Positions 48,474-61,985 of a DNA stretch of 64,000 bases are shown here, piece after piece (positions within the stretch are counted from its first letter, which is position 1; the number at the start of each line of letters is the position of its first letter). The translations under genes and the position numbers were made by a program. The notes beneath the pieces are model-generated. The model was not told where the DNA came from, searched no databases, and saw only the letters and a list, made by a program, of their open reading frames with translations. The DNA comes from Caenorhabditis remanei (lineage: Eukaryota; Nematoda; Chromadorea; Rhabditida; Rhabditidae), in the NCBI RefSeq assembly GCF_010183535.1, contig NC_071329.1:7502001-7566000 (forward strand), given 5' to 3'.

Positions 48474-51400
48474 TCAGGTTAAACTCTGAGCAGCCACTAA
48501 TCTAGCATATTTACTGTTCATTGCAACTAATTCGGCGTGTGTTCCATACTCTGCAACGGCTCCTCGAGATATGTAGTAGATTCTGAAACAGTTATCATTG
48601 AGTTTCAGTTTCTCGAATAACTAGAACTCACGTATCACAATGTTGTACAGTGCTGAGTCGATGGGCAACAATAATACTAGTTCTTCCAGTTGTTGCAGAT
48701 CGAAGCGCTTTTTGTACGATTTCTTCGGATTGAGTGTCTAATGCACTAGTTGCTTCGTCTAATAGTAATATATTTGGTTTTCGAATTATCGCTCTCGCAA
48801 TGGCGATTCGTTGTTTTTGACCTCCGGATAGAGAGGCACCTCCCTCGCCAACAGGTGTGTCGTAACCCTGGAGAAAACAAATATTGATGGTTCTTCAAAT
48901 ACCGAATCTTCTCTTTCAGAGGAGCAAGTCGTTTTCATAATTTCAAAAATATTCTTTGTAACTTACCAATGGGAAGCTCTCAATGAAGTTTGCTGCATTT
49001 GCCACTTTACATGCATTCTGTACTTCTTCCAGTGGAATATCATCTAGTCCAATTGTGATATTCTCTCGAATCGATGCATTGAAAAGTACTGGCTCTTGTC
49101 CAACGACAGCAATATTTTGACGGAGGTAATTCACGTCAATCACAGAAATGTCGTTCTTATCAATCGCCTGAAAAAGGACATTTCAGAAACCTTCCCTCAA
49201 AAGTAGCTTACAATTTTTCCAGCTTTCGGCGCATAAAACCTCTCCAACATAGAGATGATTGTACTCTTACCACAACCAGATGCTCCAACCAATGCAATCG
49301 AATGTCCTTTCGGAATGTTCAATGAGAGTTCTTCACACACATTTCGATGTGGTGTTGCTGGATAGGCAAACGTCAGATCTTCCACCACAACTCCTCCTTT
49401 TATTTCTGGTTTCTCTTTTCCACTGAATTCAGGATTTTTGTTTTTCTCGAATAATGAGAATATCTGATTAGCAGATGCAGATCCACGAATAATCTCTGGG
49501 AACCATGGAGAAAAGTACATAACTCCCCAAGCAGACATCTGAGCTCCGTTGAAAGCCAAAAAGATCTTATCAGGAGTGTAACGTCCGTGGTAGATCAAAA
49601 GAGTTCCGACGAAGAAGAGAAGCATGTCACAGGCAAATACATAAGATTGAGTGACAGCAAAGTTCAAGGAAGAGATTAATCCAATCTGAAAATGTTAAAG
49701 CGTGATTTCTATACCAGAGATAAATGATTACCTTATTCTCATAACGTTCCGAGATCTTCAAATAATCTGCAAATCGATCCTCAAAGTATCCTTCAACAGC
49801 CAACAACTTGATCGATCTGATATGCTCCACAATCTCCACAGCAAACTCTCCACTTTTGTCCATTTTCGATTTCTCACTATGTGCTTTGTGAGCAACACTC
49901 ACAAAATGAAGGCTGAAAATGGTCAATAGAATAGTGATTCCCAGTCCGAGAAGTCCGAGTTCCCAAACGAATGGGAATGCGAGAAGGAGGGAAAACACAG
50001 TTCCAGCGATGAACATAATGAATCGACTGGCTCGGTGGTCGAGGCACTGAAATTTAGAAGTGAAATAGATGTATTCAGTCACGGTTTTCTTACCGCGTAG
50101 CAATTGTGAGCATGAGAGATGATTCTGGAGACACAAGCTGATGGAGAGGTTTCTGGATTGTCAAAATATGGGATTGGTTTATTTAAAACTTCATTGAGGA
50201 TTGATTCTTTCACTTCATTCATCACTTCGTTAGCGATCCAACCGCAGAGATACATCTGAAATCAGAATTGATTTTTTGCTGATATTCCATGATAATATCT
50301 TACCAAAGTAGCTTGAAGTGTCCAAAACGTGAGACCAGCCAGCGTTTGCTCACCCAACGTAATCCAATTCCATGTCATGTAGTCCTCTTTGGTTCTCTGA
50401 AATTCTGAATTGGGTTATTTTTCAAAGATTTAACAAACCTGAAGTGTATTGAATGCAAATGACATTCCCAATCCATAAGAACACAATTCGATAGCTCTTG
50501 GAATGGAAAGAAGAATAATCAGGGCCAACATCTTCGGATGCTTCGGAAGATAATTCATCAATTTCGCGATTCCACTGAATGAAATCTTCTGTTCTTGCTC
50601 GTTTTCCGTGATAATTGACCCAACAAAGTTATGTTCATGTTCTTGAAGAATCGTTGAATTCGGCTCAATGATCTCCACATTCCTACTCTTTTTCTTCATT
50701 TTCTCTGCTCTTCTCAACTCTTCTCGTTCCCAATCTTTCTTCGAACTCTGTTCAATCTCTTGACTTCTTGCTAGTTTTGCATAGATTCCACCGAGTGCAA
50801 TTAGTTCATCGTGCTTTCCGATTTCCTGAGTCTTTCCTTGATCCAATACATAGATGCGATCCACGTTTTTAAGACTGCTGAGACGATGAGCAATAATTAT
50901 TGTGGTTCTGCCTTCCGATGCTTTTGTGAGAGCTTTCTGGAATAATTTTTTTTAATTTTTAATGATTTCAAATCTCTGAGATAATTTTAACTCACATTGA
51001 CAATGACTTCATTATGAGAATCCAATGCACTTGTTGCTTCATCCAGCAGAAGAATCGACGGAGACGTGACCAATGCCCTTGCGATACAAATTCTTTGTTT
51101 CTGGCCTCCAGACAATTGTACTCCTCCTGGACCTAATCTTGTCTCATATCCATTCTCTAACTTCTCAATGAAACTAGATGCATTTGCAATTTCAGCTGCT
51201 GTCTGAATTGTTTTCTGATCTACATTCCTTCCCAATTTGATGTTTTCGATAATGGTTCCATCGAATAGTTTCGGTTCTTGTTGAACCACTCCGATCTGTT
51301 GTCTCAAACATTTAGCATCCAGCATATCAATATTCTGTCCATCAATCAGAATTTCTCCTTCACTAGCTCTATATAATTTGGTGAGAAGACCAATAGAAGT

Positions 51401-52993
51401 ACTCTTTCCACAACCACTCGTTCCTACTAGAGCAATAGTTTGACCAGGGAGAACTTCAAGAGATAATCCCTACAATAATTCGATAGTAGATACAGTACCC
51501 TTATCTAAAATAACTCACTCGAAGAACTTCCTTATCTCTCGTCGCATACTTGAACCTGACATTTTTGAACTCAATATTTCCTTTCGCCGAGAAAACCTTC
51601 GATTCTCCCTCCTTCCCTTCTGTCTTTGGAGCTGAAGCAATCGTCTTGTATAGCAATTGGAATGACGTGGCAGCTCTTTGAAGAGACGACATGTGAGGTC
51701 CAAGAAGACCCAAAAAGTATCCGGTCACACAAATTGTGTTGACGATCAAAATAACATCTCCAGCTTTTGAAATTTGTCCGTCGAAGTATAAACGGCATCC
51801 GAAGCTGGAAATTATCCTTGTGAATGAATACACGGGTGAGTAAAACTTACAAAAGCGAAATTCCAGTTATAAAATAGATAACAAATAGTGCAAGACCATC
51901 AAAGAATCCAGCCCAGAAAGTGCTCTTGTTGTAGAACTTTTTTATTTGTTCATTCACTTTTCTTAGTTTCTGAATGATAATTTGAAATTTTTAAATTAAA
52001 AAATTTTGAAAATGGTGTGCTTACCGAAATCATAAAATTCTGCCCATTGCATGCTTGAACTGTTCTCACATTGAGAATTGATTCTTCAATTATTGCATGA
52101 GATTGTGAGGATAAGGTCATCAGTTCACTATTTGTCAACTCATTTACCTGTTATTTGTATTTTCAAAATAGTTTCATTCAGAATTCAAAAAAGATACCTT
52201 TGTCAACAGGTGCAAAACAAAAGCTGAAACTGGACCCATTGTGAATGTGATGAAAGTGAGCTGCCAGTTGATGAAAGCACATGCAATAATCGAAGAAGTG
52301 AACATTGCGAATCCACGGACAAGCATGCAACATTTATTGCCGAGACCATCAGATATTATTTCAATGTTTCTGAAAATATTGAGAATAATCGGGTGAAGCA
52401 CTCTTCAAAAAACTCACTCATTCAACTGACAAGTGATTCCTCCAGATGGATTTTTATCCAACCAATTCGCATCTTGTCTCAAAATAGCACCGAGAAATTC
52501 TTTCCGGAGATTATCCAGAATTCTACTAGTTCCCCTTTGAATACAAATTCCTTGAATCAAAGCGAGAACCAGTGTGATGACACCAAAACCAAGTCCAGCA
52601 TAGATTAATGTTAAAACTGACTTGAGGAACTCTTCGTCCCCTATTGTCTGAAATTCGAAAAAGTAGGGGATATGCTGTCTATTTACAGAATGACTTACAT
52701 TTCCATTAGTTAAATATAAATCAGTAATCCATCCGCCGATTAATAATACAGTCGGTTGAATGGTACCACCCAATAATGCACAAATTAAAGCAGTTATTAT
52801 GAATATAAGATCTGATGATTTTGCAAATTTTACCTGAAAAACAAGAATTTCAAACTTGAAATGACGAAAATACTGAAAAAAGCCTTGCCATAAGTTTCAA
52901 TGAACGACGCATATTTGGAGTCACGTCCGCTACTTTACTTTCATCTCCAAACGCCGACACTGTAGGCCTACACAACTTTTGCATCCATTTCAT
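48474..52993 (-). CDS. P-glycoprotein, full ABC-B transporter
   Basis: Many-exon gene with two TMD-NBD halves, about 1,270-1,300 aa. NBD1: Walker [25 protein letters not shown], signature QLSGGQKQR, Walker [16 protein letters not shown]-loop [16 protein letters not shown]2: Walker [27 protein letters not shown], signature [37 protein letters not shown]. The linker is charged ([20 protein letters not shown]). All ATPase motifs are intact, so an active exporter of hydrophobic compounds is expected. The N-terminus is [18 protein letters not shown] at 52993; the C-terminus is LVAAQSL plus T. C. elegans pgp-11 is on chromosome II, but orthology is unproven, so no symbol is given. Confidence 0.93.
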
Positions 52994-53519
52994 TATCCGT
53001 TAGAATTCACGAGACGCGAGAATCTCGGAGTACACAAAATACCGTGGAATCGCAATTTTGGACGAACTGGAATACGAAAGATTTCAAAGAGAAGTGGGTT
53101 AGCACAGAAACGGAACTGAGGGATAGAGAGGAGAAATGAAATCATAACTTTCGATTAGTAAACTTCTTGCAAGAGTGTGTATCATATGGTCAAAAATAGT
53201 TGACTTATGGTGTAAAAATGCTTTGTGGCGGTTAGTACCTAGTACTGTTTTCGTAGTTGATAGTGTGACCTTTCATAAGACAAGTTGAGGTTGAGAAAGT
53301 GACAAGAATGATTGAAACGAATAGTTTGGTCTAGTAGGAGAATTATCCAGGTACGGTAGAAGAAGGGTACAGTACGAACGGATTCCGTTTTTGCAGCTGT
53401 CAGTTCAGAATTCCTCCCTTTGAAATTTTTTACCACAAAATCAGGAATTATCGAAAAAAAATTCAGCGTTTACAGGACATGTAAACCCCATCAGGATTCT
53501 CAGCTATGCAGTTCTCAAC

Positions 53520-53934
53520 TTATCAGAAAGAGCCATTTCTGGAAAGTGGAAAATGACCAACTGTCACCTAATTGTCTGAAGAATTTTATTTTGTATGGGT
53601 TAGACAGGGCAAAAATAGCACACAATTACTGTAGTTGACGTTTTTTGCAGGGACACTAGCGGGAAAGTCACAGGCAATCAAAGTCATTTCCCCCTGAAAC
53701 CGACTAATTTCAGTGCAAATTAGCGAAATTTTGGAGTTTTTCACTTTGAGACCCTGTAACTTTCAAGATGGTGTCCGTATATGATCAATTACAAAAATTA
53801 TGTCCTTTTCTCGTTCTTTCCAACCCAAACAGAATAAAATTTGTCGGACAATCAGATGACACCGAAATACACTGTAAAAGTTGGTCATTTTCCACTGAAA
53901 AAAGACAAAGTTGATAATTTTTTGAGCGGTACTG
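53520..53934. mobile_element. Degenerate palindromic MITE, second family
   Basis: The right end TTTTTTGAGCGGTACTG plus TA resembles the Tc1-like elements above, but the interior differs (GACCCTGTAACTTTCAAGATG). The left half carries inverted matches (GGAAAATGACCAACTGTCA, GAATTTTATTTTGTATGGG). The right half is closely matched at 61025-61261. Confidence 0.65.
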
Positions 53935-55119
53935 TAACTGTTTGGTACAAAAAGTTATCAACTACAAAATTGAAGCTCAATGATTAATACATAAAATTAA
54001 ACACTAGATTAGATACAACTGTTTATGTGAACGTGAAAGCCCTCGAAATGATATAAATTCCTGAAGAAGAAAAATGCTGTAAGATTGTCCGATTTTGATT
54101 TTCAAATTCTGAGGCTTCTAGTTGATACTTTTTAGATAATGAAAGTGATCAAGGATGCCGAAACTACAATAAAGTTGTGACATGATCGAAAACAGTAATA
54201 CTATTTGTCGTCATACCGACGGCGGCTTATTATTAGTTATTATCTTATTTTCTCTCTTCTTCTTCTTTTACTACTTCATCATCTCAATCAACAAATATTT
54301 ACATAATTTACCCTATGAACCCGGTTTTGCGTGAAATCGTCCATCCCCTTTCTCCCTCTCTCCGATTATTGGCAATAGGTAAAAAAGTAAATAAACTGAA
54401 TCGAATTCATTGAACTTGAAGGATTGATTTGCAGATTAATTGGGGATGGGTTAAAATGGGTGAATCACGTGTTTCGAATCGTCGTTCACTTTTGTGACAG
54501 TTCACAGTAGTGAGGAATTTGAACTTTTCATTTTTCGATTCGATTGGTCAATACAGCTTTTTGGTCTAAGTTTCCTAGAGGTCTGGCTACTAGAGTGAAA
54601 CTTGCTCTTTATCATTTAACGATTGCTTTACAGAATAAATCACGAAACTGTTCAGAACTCTTGACTAACGATCACAAATCACTGACATCATCATTTCCTC
54701 TAATTAGGCACAGAATTAAATTTGTGACAAAGAATTTGTGATTTTTAGGATTTTTCTTGCGAAAAGTGAGGTAGCCAAATTGTACCTCTTATCAGTTACA
54801 TATTTTGGAAGGAAGATTCCTCAGAAAATTTTTATCTATCAATTACTTACAAGGCCTAAAAGGGAAAAAGAGAGTCTGACAATTTTAGACTGAACTCATC
54901 TGGAAGTATTGTACTCAAGCGGTAGGTCAAAAAACCTGGAAAACCTATGTGACTGGGACTTAAAAAATCCGAAAACTAGCTAGAAGCTCAAGTTTTTTTT
55001 CTGAAATTTCATTTTACTACAACTCTAAACATCGAAAAAATGCAAAATAAAAGAGCATCTAGTGGTCATCATTCGAAGTAAAATTGCAACAATTTCCCAT
55101 TAAATACAAAACTACCGTA

Positions 55120-55270
55120 CTCTCACTCTCTCCCACCCCTACAATGGGCGGGTCATTCATTCAAGTCTAGAAGTGGGCGGGGCCAAATTAGTGAGAAAAG
55201 GAATGCCAGACGCGTAAGCGCGTGGTGTGGTTCATGTTATCAACGGCAACGAAACACATAGCATGGTCTT
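55120..55270. promoter_or_regulatory. GC-box-like patch
   Basis: Two GGGCGGG-type boxes (AATGGGCGGGTCATT and AGTGGGCGGGGCC) within 45 bp in otherwise AT-rich DNA, followed by CCAGACGCGTAAGCGCGTGG. It could be a promoter or enhancer core, but no adjacent start is evident. Confidence 0.3.
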
Positions 55271-58029
55271 CAGGAGGAGCTGACCCGTATGTGTTCTGAT
55301 GGAATCGAGTGAGGCGATCAAATGATCGAAGTCTATGTAGGTCTTTGATGACATTTCTTCTACTTGTGATGAAAGTGAAACGAATGAAATCGAAAGTGAT
55401 AGAGGTGAGAGCATTACACAAAACATAATACAGTCTATAATCGAAAAAGAGAAGAGTTCAAATTCTTAAATAACACAAAGCATAATGTCTCCAGGTCTTG
55501 AACCTTGAAATCCGAATTCGAAAACTAATGTTAGTAGCAGTAGCTCTTCTCTTCCAATGCTACTTCAACCTGAAAGTTTCGATAAAGCCTATACTGCTGA
55601 ACTACACAACTCGAACAAAGTTTCTAACTGAAAATATCTTATGTTTGACCGGCACAGTTCAACGAACTGCGCAACTCTAGAAACTTAAAAAAAAAAGATT
55701 TTTTGCTTTTTCAGTAGAGCGCAATTGTGACAACTGTGCAGTGCTGATAGATGTATCGCTCGTTTTGAAGGTAAGTGGTCTGATTGTTTGATCGAGGTTT
55801 GACCAAACGCATATTGTCTCAATAACAAAAACAAGTCCATTGAAACTTCTGAAACTTCTGAAAACTTGTTATTTAGCTTAACTCATATTTCTCTGTCTAC
55901 AAACATCAGTATCATGGGAATTTAATGACCCCACGCCCCGCTGCAGAACCGTGGACAGTTTCGATGGAATACGGTTGTTTTCTGGTCTAGAAACGTCAGT
56001 GAGGAGGCAATCGGTTAGAGACCAAAAGATGAATTATTTTGTTTTCTGGGGTGAGAGGGTGATGATAATGAAGCAGCACGCAAAGGTTTTCTGAAAAGAG
56101 AGAGTGAGGAAAATTGTTAGAACTCTGTGATAACTATGTTTATTGAGGGAACTGTGAGAGCCTTTAGATCCGGTGAATTAGGAATAGATCGTGGTTTTAA
56201 CAGGATAACAAGTCAGTAGTTTTTCTAGTTTCAGATAAGAATGTTCAATTCTGTGTCTCAAAGTCACAGAATGTCTGATTCTTCAAATTGTTAAGTGTAT
56301 TTCGAACAGGCCAAACTAATTTTACCCTACACTGACAAACTTCGACAAACTCTTTATTGTATTGTAATTTCGTAGGAAGAGCCAGCACAAAATAGTTATC
56401 AACTACGAAAAGGGAGACCTAGATTAGATTTACATTCTGAGAAAACATTGAACGAAAAAGAGAACCCATGACATCATGGGACCGACTTAAATTTCAGTTA
56501 AAAACAATTTTATAATATATATGCTTCAAAACTGTACTCATCTCTGACTAAAACTTTTTTGTATTCTACAGTATTTCTCCGGTTATTGCATTTCCATCAT
56601 CACTTGCAGCAAAAGATTCACGGAATTTTGAAATTTTGAATTCTGATTTTGGGAACACTGCCGAGAACTTTCACAATACCATCCAGTGTGGCTGACAATT
56701 GTTCTAAACTATTTCCAGTTTTTCGTGGTTTCAGAGTTTACAACCATGTTTTCGAGCATCTCCAAAATTTACAAATCGTGACGTAAATTTCCCAAAAACC
56801 AGTGTTACATAGATCAAAAGCACAGGAAAATAGGGAGGCGGAGCCTATCTTATCTATCGTTTCTCCTAATTTTATCTGCATAATAATTTTCACTTTTCCA
56901 AACAAGAACTTCAGGAATTTGATATTTGCAGTGAGTGAGCGGTGTGCTCCGAACTACTCGGAATCGTGAAAAGTGAATGATTTGACACGTGAACAATTCG
57001 CTGAAACTATAAGCGGGTCTTCTCATGAAATTGCGTGTACATGATCCTCTTTAAGAAATTATATACTATTTGTTCGACTGAAACACAAAATATGGAATCA
57101 ATTGTAATGATGCAAAGTCTAGTTCGAAAATCAATTGAGTTCACTCAATTTTCAGATAGGTTACGGTAACGAAAAGAAGCCAAGAAGAGGGGAATCGGTA
57201 GTGACAAACAAGGGAATGTGTACTGTTTATCGGGTTGTCATTCCTGATAAGGAAAGTGACCAGTGATATGAAAAATATCAATTAGAATGAAGAATTTGAG
57301 AAAGTTTCAGGTATTTAGAATTCGAAAAGAGGAGAAAATATGTGTAGTTTATCGTACCGGGATCTGTGATTACATGCTATGAAAATTCTAGATTTTGAGA
57401 CCATTTTGGTTTTGTCAAAGCTCTGGAAAATGGTTCTGAAATATCTTCGCCAATTTCGAAATTCAACTATTTTTTGTTACCATGCTGAGAACGGCATCCC
57501 TTCCACGCCCAGAATCTAACAAAAATCAAAAGAAAAAAGAAGATAAACTCAGAATTTCATGCAAAACATAACAACCAATCCATTCCAATCCACACAAAAA
57601 CCCACTTACATTTTCAGAACATTCTCTTGTTTCATCCGAAGGGACACGAATGGAAATGTAACAATCGGAAAGTGAATTTTGTCTGAAACGTGGGCATGAC
57701 TACTATAGGATTAAATATTATAGAGTCAGAATATACATGTCAAGTAGGTTCTTCTTTTTGGACTTTAGTACGTTTTCCGCTGAAAAAAGAGGAGCAAAGA
57801 TCGTGAGGACAGAAAATACGGTTACTGGCGTTTCGTTGGCGCGTTTTAGTTGTGTCAACAATTCAATCTTCTCATCGTCTGATTTACAACGTGTTCTGAA
57901 TGTCAAAATTCACAAAATGGCTTTGAGTTTTGCTCATTTCTCAAAATTTTGGTTTGAATATGATATCTTTTTCAGAATTTATTTTGGGTAGGACTGAAAT
58001 AACTAAAAAGTTTTCCAAATTTTTTTCAG

Positions 58030-58296
58030 ATGATGAGGACTACCGATATGCGCCTGCTCATGAAGATTGAAGACGCTTACATGGAAGAACGTGATCGACA
58101 GAAAAAACTCAAAAGAAGAAGAGAAAGTTGGGAGAAAAATGAGCCGAAACCAGAAAAATTGAAGATTTCGAATAGGAAGATTGTGGCAAAGCAACCGTTC
58201 GAAATGGGAGAATCTAGAGGGGTTCACGACGAAAGAACTCATAGAAAATTGGAAGAAGAAAATAAGAAATATAAGAGATGTTGTATTATTATGTAA
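58030..58296 (+). CDS. Basic coiled-coil protein with C-terminal CAAX box
   Basis: An 88-aa frame starts directly behind AAATTTTTTTCAG, so it is either a complete trans-spliced gene or the last exon of a longer one. It is extremely charged (MEERDRQKKLKRRRESWEK, LEEENKKYKR) and likely helical. The end is KKYKRCCIIM: a CAAX box (C-I-I-M) with a neighbouring cysteine and basic residues, the classical layout for prenylation plus palmitoylation and plasma-membrane anchoring. Met at the last position predicts farnesylation. AATAAA at 58310-58315 is 14 nt past the stop. I do not recognise the family. An upstream frame (57737-57991) might be a 5' exon but is unproven. Confidence 0.6.
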   Translation: MMRTTDMRLLMKIEDAYMEERDRQKKLKRRRESWEKNEPKPEKLKISNRKIVAKQPFEMGESRGVHDERTHRKLEEENKKYKRCCIIM

Positions 58297-61024
58297 ACTA
58301 TTTTCGATGAATAAACTTTTAGAGTTTGAAAGGTTGTACATTACAGTAATCTAGTTCTTCTTCATACTTGGTACAAACAAGCTCTAACTAAACATATGAG
58401 AGTCAGGCGAACAGGAAGGAGACACGGAGAAGCAACTGATCTCCGATTAGATTTGAATGAAATAAACTTGTAAAACTCATTTTGCGTTCTTGAACTACCG
58501 TAAAACTGATGAATACAAATGGAGTTGCCCACGAGTTGTTCTCACGCTCGATGTATTCCCACAGTTACCCTCTACAGTCATCAGATCTTCTTACTGTGAT
58601 TAATGTAGGCGTCGTTTCGCAGACTCTACCAACAGTCCTTTCATATTAAAAACTATTTATTAGTTCCCCTCTCAAAATTCCTGTAACCCGAAACTAAATG
58701 ACGACATCACCAAACTACTTTCAATTCCTCTGAAACAATATTCTAGTTTTTGCTTTCATTGATAAACTCCACGTGTTTCTCATTTTTCATCTTCCTCTTA
58801 ATTAACCAAAAGTTCAATTTCACTTCACCCAGTTATTACAGAAAGTGTTTCAATTTGTTGCCAACATGAACTTCCATGAATCGTCCACTTTTTCTTCGAC
58901 ATTTAACCTTATCGACAGAAATCGAGCACGTGAAGAAAAAAGTTTTCCAAACTGGGTGACATTATTGAGTCAGTAAGACAAGGAATCGAGAGCAAAAAAT
59001 TAAAAGTATCGTGACAAATTGAACGAAAAAAAGTAATTGGCTACAAAGGTGTGAACACAATTTTCATGAGTTTGTAGATCTGTCAAGACGTGGAATACTT
59101 CCATTAAGAGACCTGGAATCCAGTCCGTGAAGGCATAGATACCGTATCCGATCGTACTCTAGACGTGTCTAATTGACCGACAGTATTCTTGTTCGATGAA
59201 GATAGCTCGATAAACAGATACACAAAATCTACGGATTTTCAAAGAGATGAAATAGAATAGTAGAGCAATTAAGTTTCATGAGACAGAATGATATATATTT
59301 TGTGTGAGATTGAAAAACTTTGAAGAGGGAGTCTTAATGACAACTGGCAGCTAAACAGTCATTAAAAGAACTCAAAAATTAAGTACAGATCGAACTTTCT
59401 ATTAGAAGTGGCATGCAGAAAAGGATAAAATCTAATCAACGTGAGCTGGATATACTCTTCCTCAACGGTTTTGATATATCTACTCAACCTCCGAATTCTT
59501 ATAAGGCTACATACTCTGATACGAAAATTCCGAAAGAACTAACCATAGAGCTCACATACTGTAATTGCAACGAGTTAGAACTGTGGATCAAAGTTTGGAG
59601 CCATTGAACGGTCTAATATAAACCTAGGAAATCGTACTAACCATTTTTATCACATTGGTACTCAATACGAATCTTGAAAGATCTTTTCTAAATAAGAAAA
59701 AACATCAAAATTGAAACAATGAGTAATACGGGTTGAATCCATTTCTTTATAAACTATCTGAAACTAGATAAATAAGGCAACGATCAAAAATCCTTATTAT
59801 CCAATGACTCAGACTAGTATTCTATATTTATAGATCATCTAACTACCGCCTTCTGAAAAGTTACGGTAAAAAAATTTAACAAAAAAACAAAAAAAATTTA
59901 CCAACAGGTCACTGATGAAATACGTCATCCTCATAACAATTTTGTACTGTCGTGTTATTTTGGTAGACAGATGATAAACTAAAGAATCAAAATATCAAAT
60001 ATTTTACGGTCTCAGTTTTTGATATAAAAAAAGAAGATGATGTATGAAAACGATTTTGAGAGATAGGAAGATGTTACGACACTCGTGGATTTATGTTGAA
60101 AATGTCTCAGAGATGAGGGGTTTTGTTATGAAAGAAACTAGAAATACAGCTTTGATCGACCAACTTTTTGATTATTTTTCAGCTTCAATTCTTCTTCACT
60201 CCGCACACAGTAACCCTGGAAATGAAACATGAAAAAAGCCACCCTTCCAGACGTGAAACCGATTCCTGTCTCACAAAAAAAGGTACTTTTCTGAAAATAT
60301 AGGTGTTCCGTCAAAAAATGAAAAAATCAAAAGATCAAATTCTCTCTGTTTCTCTTGTTTTCTCTTTCAATATCAACCAAAACAATGAAAAGAAAACACG
60401 AGATTGAACTGTACTATCATCACAAAAATACAATTGGTTACCTGATGACTAAACGATAAAACTGCTTTTTCTCTTGTTATAGAACGGTTTCAGATGCTCT
60501 CGATGATGACGAACATGTCAAAATTGATGGAAAAAGCTGAATACGGAAAATTTGAAATAAATATTTTACAGTTGCAGGATGGGTGTGGTCAGGAGTCTTA
60601 TTATTCTCAAAGTTCTAGGACATTTTTCGTAGTTATTTAAATAGTTTAGGGGTACTTTTCCAGAGTTCTTCTATGCTGACCGACTTCTAGACTTCACAGT
60701 GGTCATTTAAATTTTTATTGTTGCAATCCGGACATTTGAACTGTGTGGCTCTGACAAGTTTACGTTCAAACTGCGTTCAATCATCCGAGAGAATAGAAAC
60801 TATCAAAACTGCAAAGATCTTTTAGGCTCTTAAAAACTTAGACTTCTATTCCCAAAGAAATGCATCAGATTTTGGCAGAACGGACCCTAATCAGAATCTG
60901 TTTGGAACGGACCCGGGTTTTATCTGCTGCATACAAGCCTGGGTTTCCGACAGTCAAATCTTCGAGCATAAAAAACATTTTCTCTGAAATTGCAGACTTT
61001 TCAAAGAGTTCGGAGCTAGAAATC

Positions 61025-61261
61025 ATTTCATCAGGAAACCGACTAATTTATGTGCAAATTAGCGAAATTTTGGAGCTTTTCACTTTGGCAACCTGTAACT
61101 TTCAAGATGGTGTCCCTACAAAAATTATCTGCTATTTTTGGTCTTTTCAGCCCGTACAAAATAAAATTCGTCGGACAATCATGTGACACCGAAATACACT
61201 TCCAAACGTAATAATTTTTCACTGAAAACAGCCAACGTTGATAACTCTTTGAATGGTACTG
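61025..61261. mobile_element. Half copy of second-family MITE
   Basis: CAGGAAACCGACTAATTTAT onward matches 53692-53934 closely (GCAAATTAGCGAAATTTTGG, CTTTCAAGATGGTGTCC, ACACCGAAATACACT) and ends GGTACTG plus TA. The opposite half is missing or unrecognisable. Confidence 0.75.
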
Positions 61262-61965
61262 TAGCTACGTTGGAATTTGGGATAGTTTTGCCATGAAAAA
61301 GATGTTTCTGTCCTGGATGAAAGTAATTCAGTTTGACAATCCGTGACTTGTGTCTTATACCCAAAGATATTGAATTTTTCTATTCATCATCTCATGAAAA
61401 TATGACTCCTTCTCTGACTAAACTGTTCCACGAAATTAAAATTAATGATTGTGCTTTGCTAAATGACCAAACTGTAAATATGTACATAACTCTATTGTAA
61501 CCTTTGGAATTTCAAATTTTCACCTTTGGAATTCTAATAAGAGGAGCAGCTGGGCGTAATGATCATACTGTTTCCCTACGATAAAACTACACACATTTCT
61601 CCGTTTTCGCGTTTCAGACAGAAAGTTTATGCAACTCTTCCATCACTTCTAATTCGCTTTCAACATCACAGATCTCAAATGTGACATGTCAATTAAGCAC
61701 TCATTGACGTTAATGAACTCTTTGATGATCTTCCGATTCTGTCTCAATTTGGCAAGAAAAGAGAAGAATTCATTTACGTATGTAATGATAATTGTGGAAT
61801 TGGTCGACGATTTTGAAACATTCTGAACCCACTGGACACTCTTTTTCTCTTCTTATCAATCACATAGAAAACGATCGAAATTTGTCTTTGGGGAGGAGTA
61901 TTGTACAATTTGGAGAAGATAAAGAGAGAGAAAGAGAGAGACGGCGTGTGTTATGATAGATAATA

Positions 61966-61985
61966 AAAGAAGAAGAAGAAGAAGT
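61966..61985. repeat. GAA microsatellite
   Basis: AAAGAAGAAGAAGAAGAAG, a short simple repeat beside a GAGA-rich tract. A similar one lies near 3318-3337. Confidence 0.8.

Larger units (their letters stand above)
52994..58029. other. Gene-poor region, 5 kb
   Basis: No convincing gene. Contains a degenerate MITE (about 53520-53934), fragments of related elements (GTTATCAACTAC at 53950 and 56398), a GC-box-like patch (55120-55270), and one exon-like segment (about 55711-55770, between TTTTTCAG and GTAAGT, open as RNCDNCAVLIDVSLVLK) of unknown affiliation. It may include long introns or promoters of the CAAX gene. Confidence 0.45.

Noticed and set aside
55188..55421. Minus-strand 77-aa frame with PEDHAMCFVAVDNM
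   Set aside because: No splice sites or family match, and it overlaps the GC-rich patch, where long frames arise by composition.
57718..57991. Overlapping frames on both strands just upstream of the CAAX frame
   Set aside because: Neither has codon bias or splice signals that clearly join to 58030; mentioned only as a possible 5' exon.
58030..58296. Complexin or paralemmin identity for the CAAX protein
   Set aside because: Both families have CAAX members and helices, but no diagnostic core motif of either is visible.
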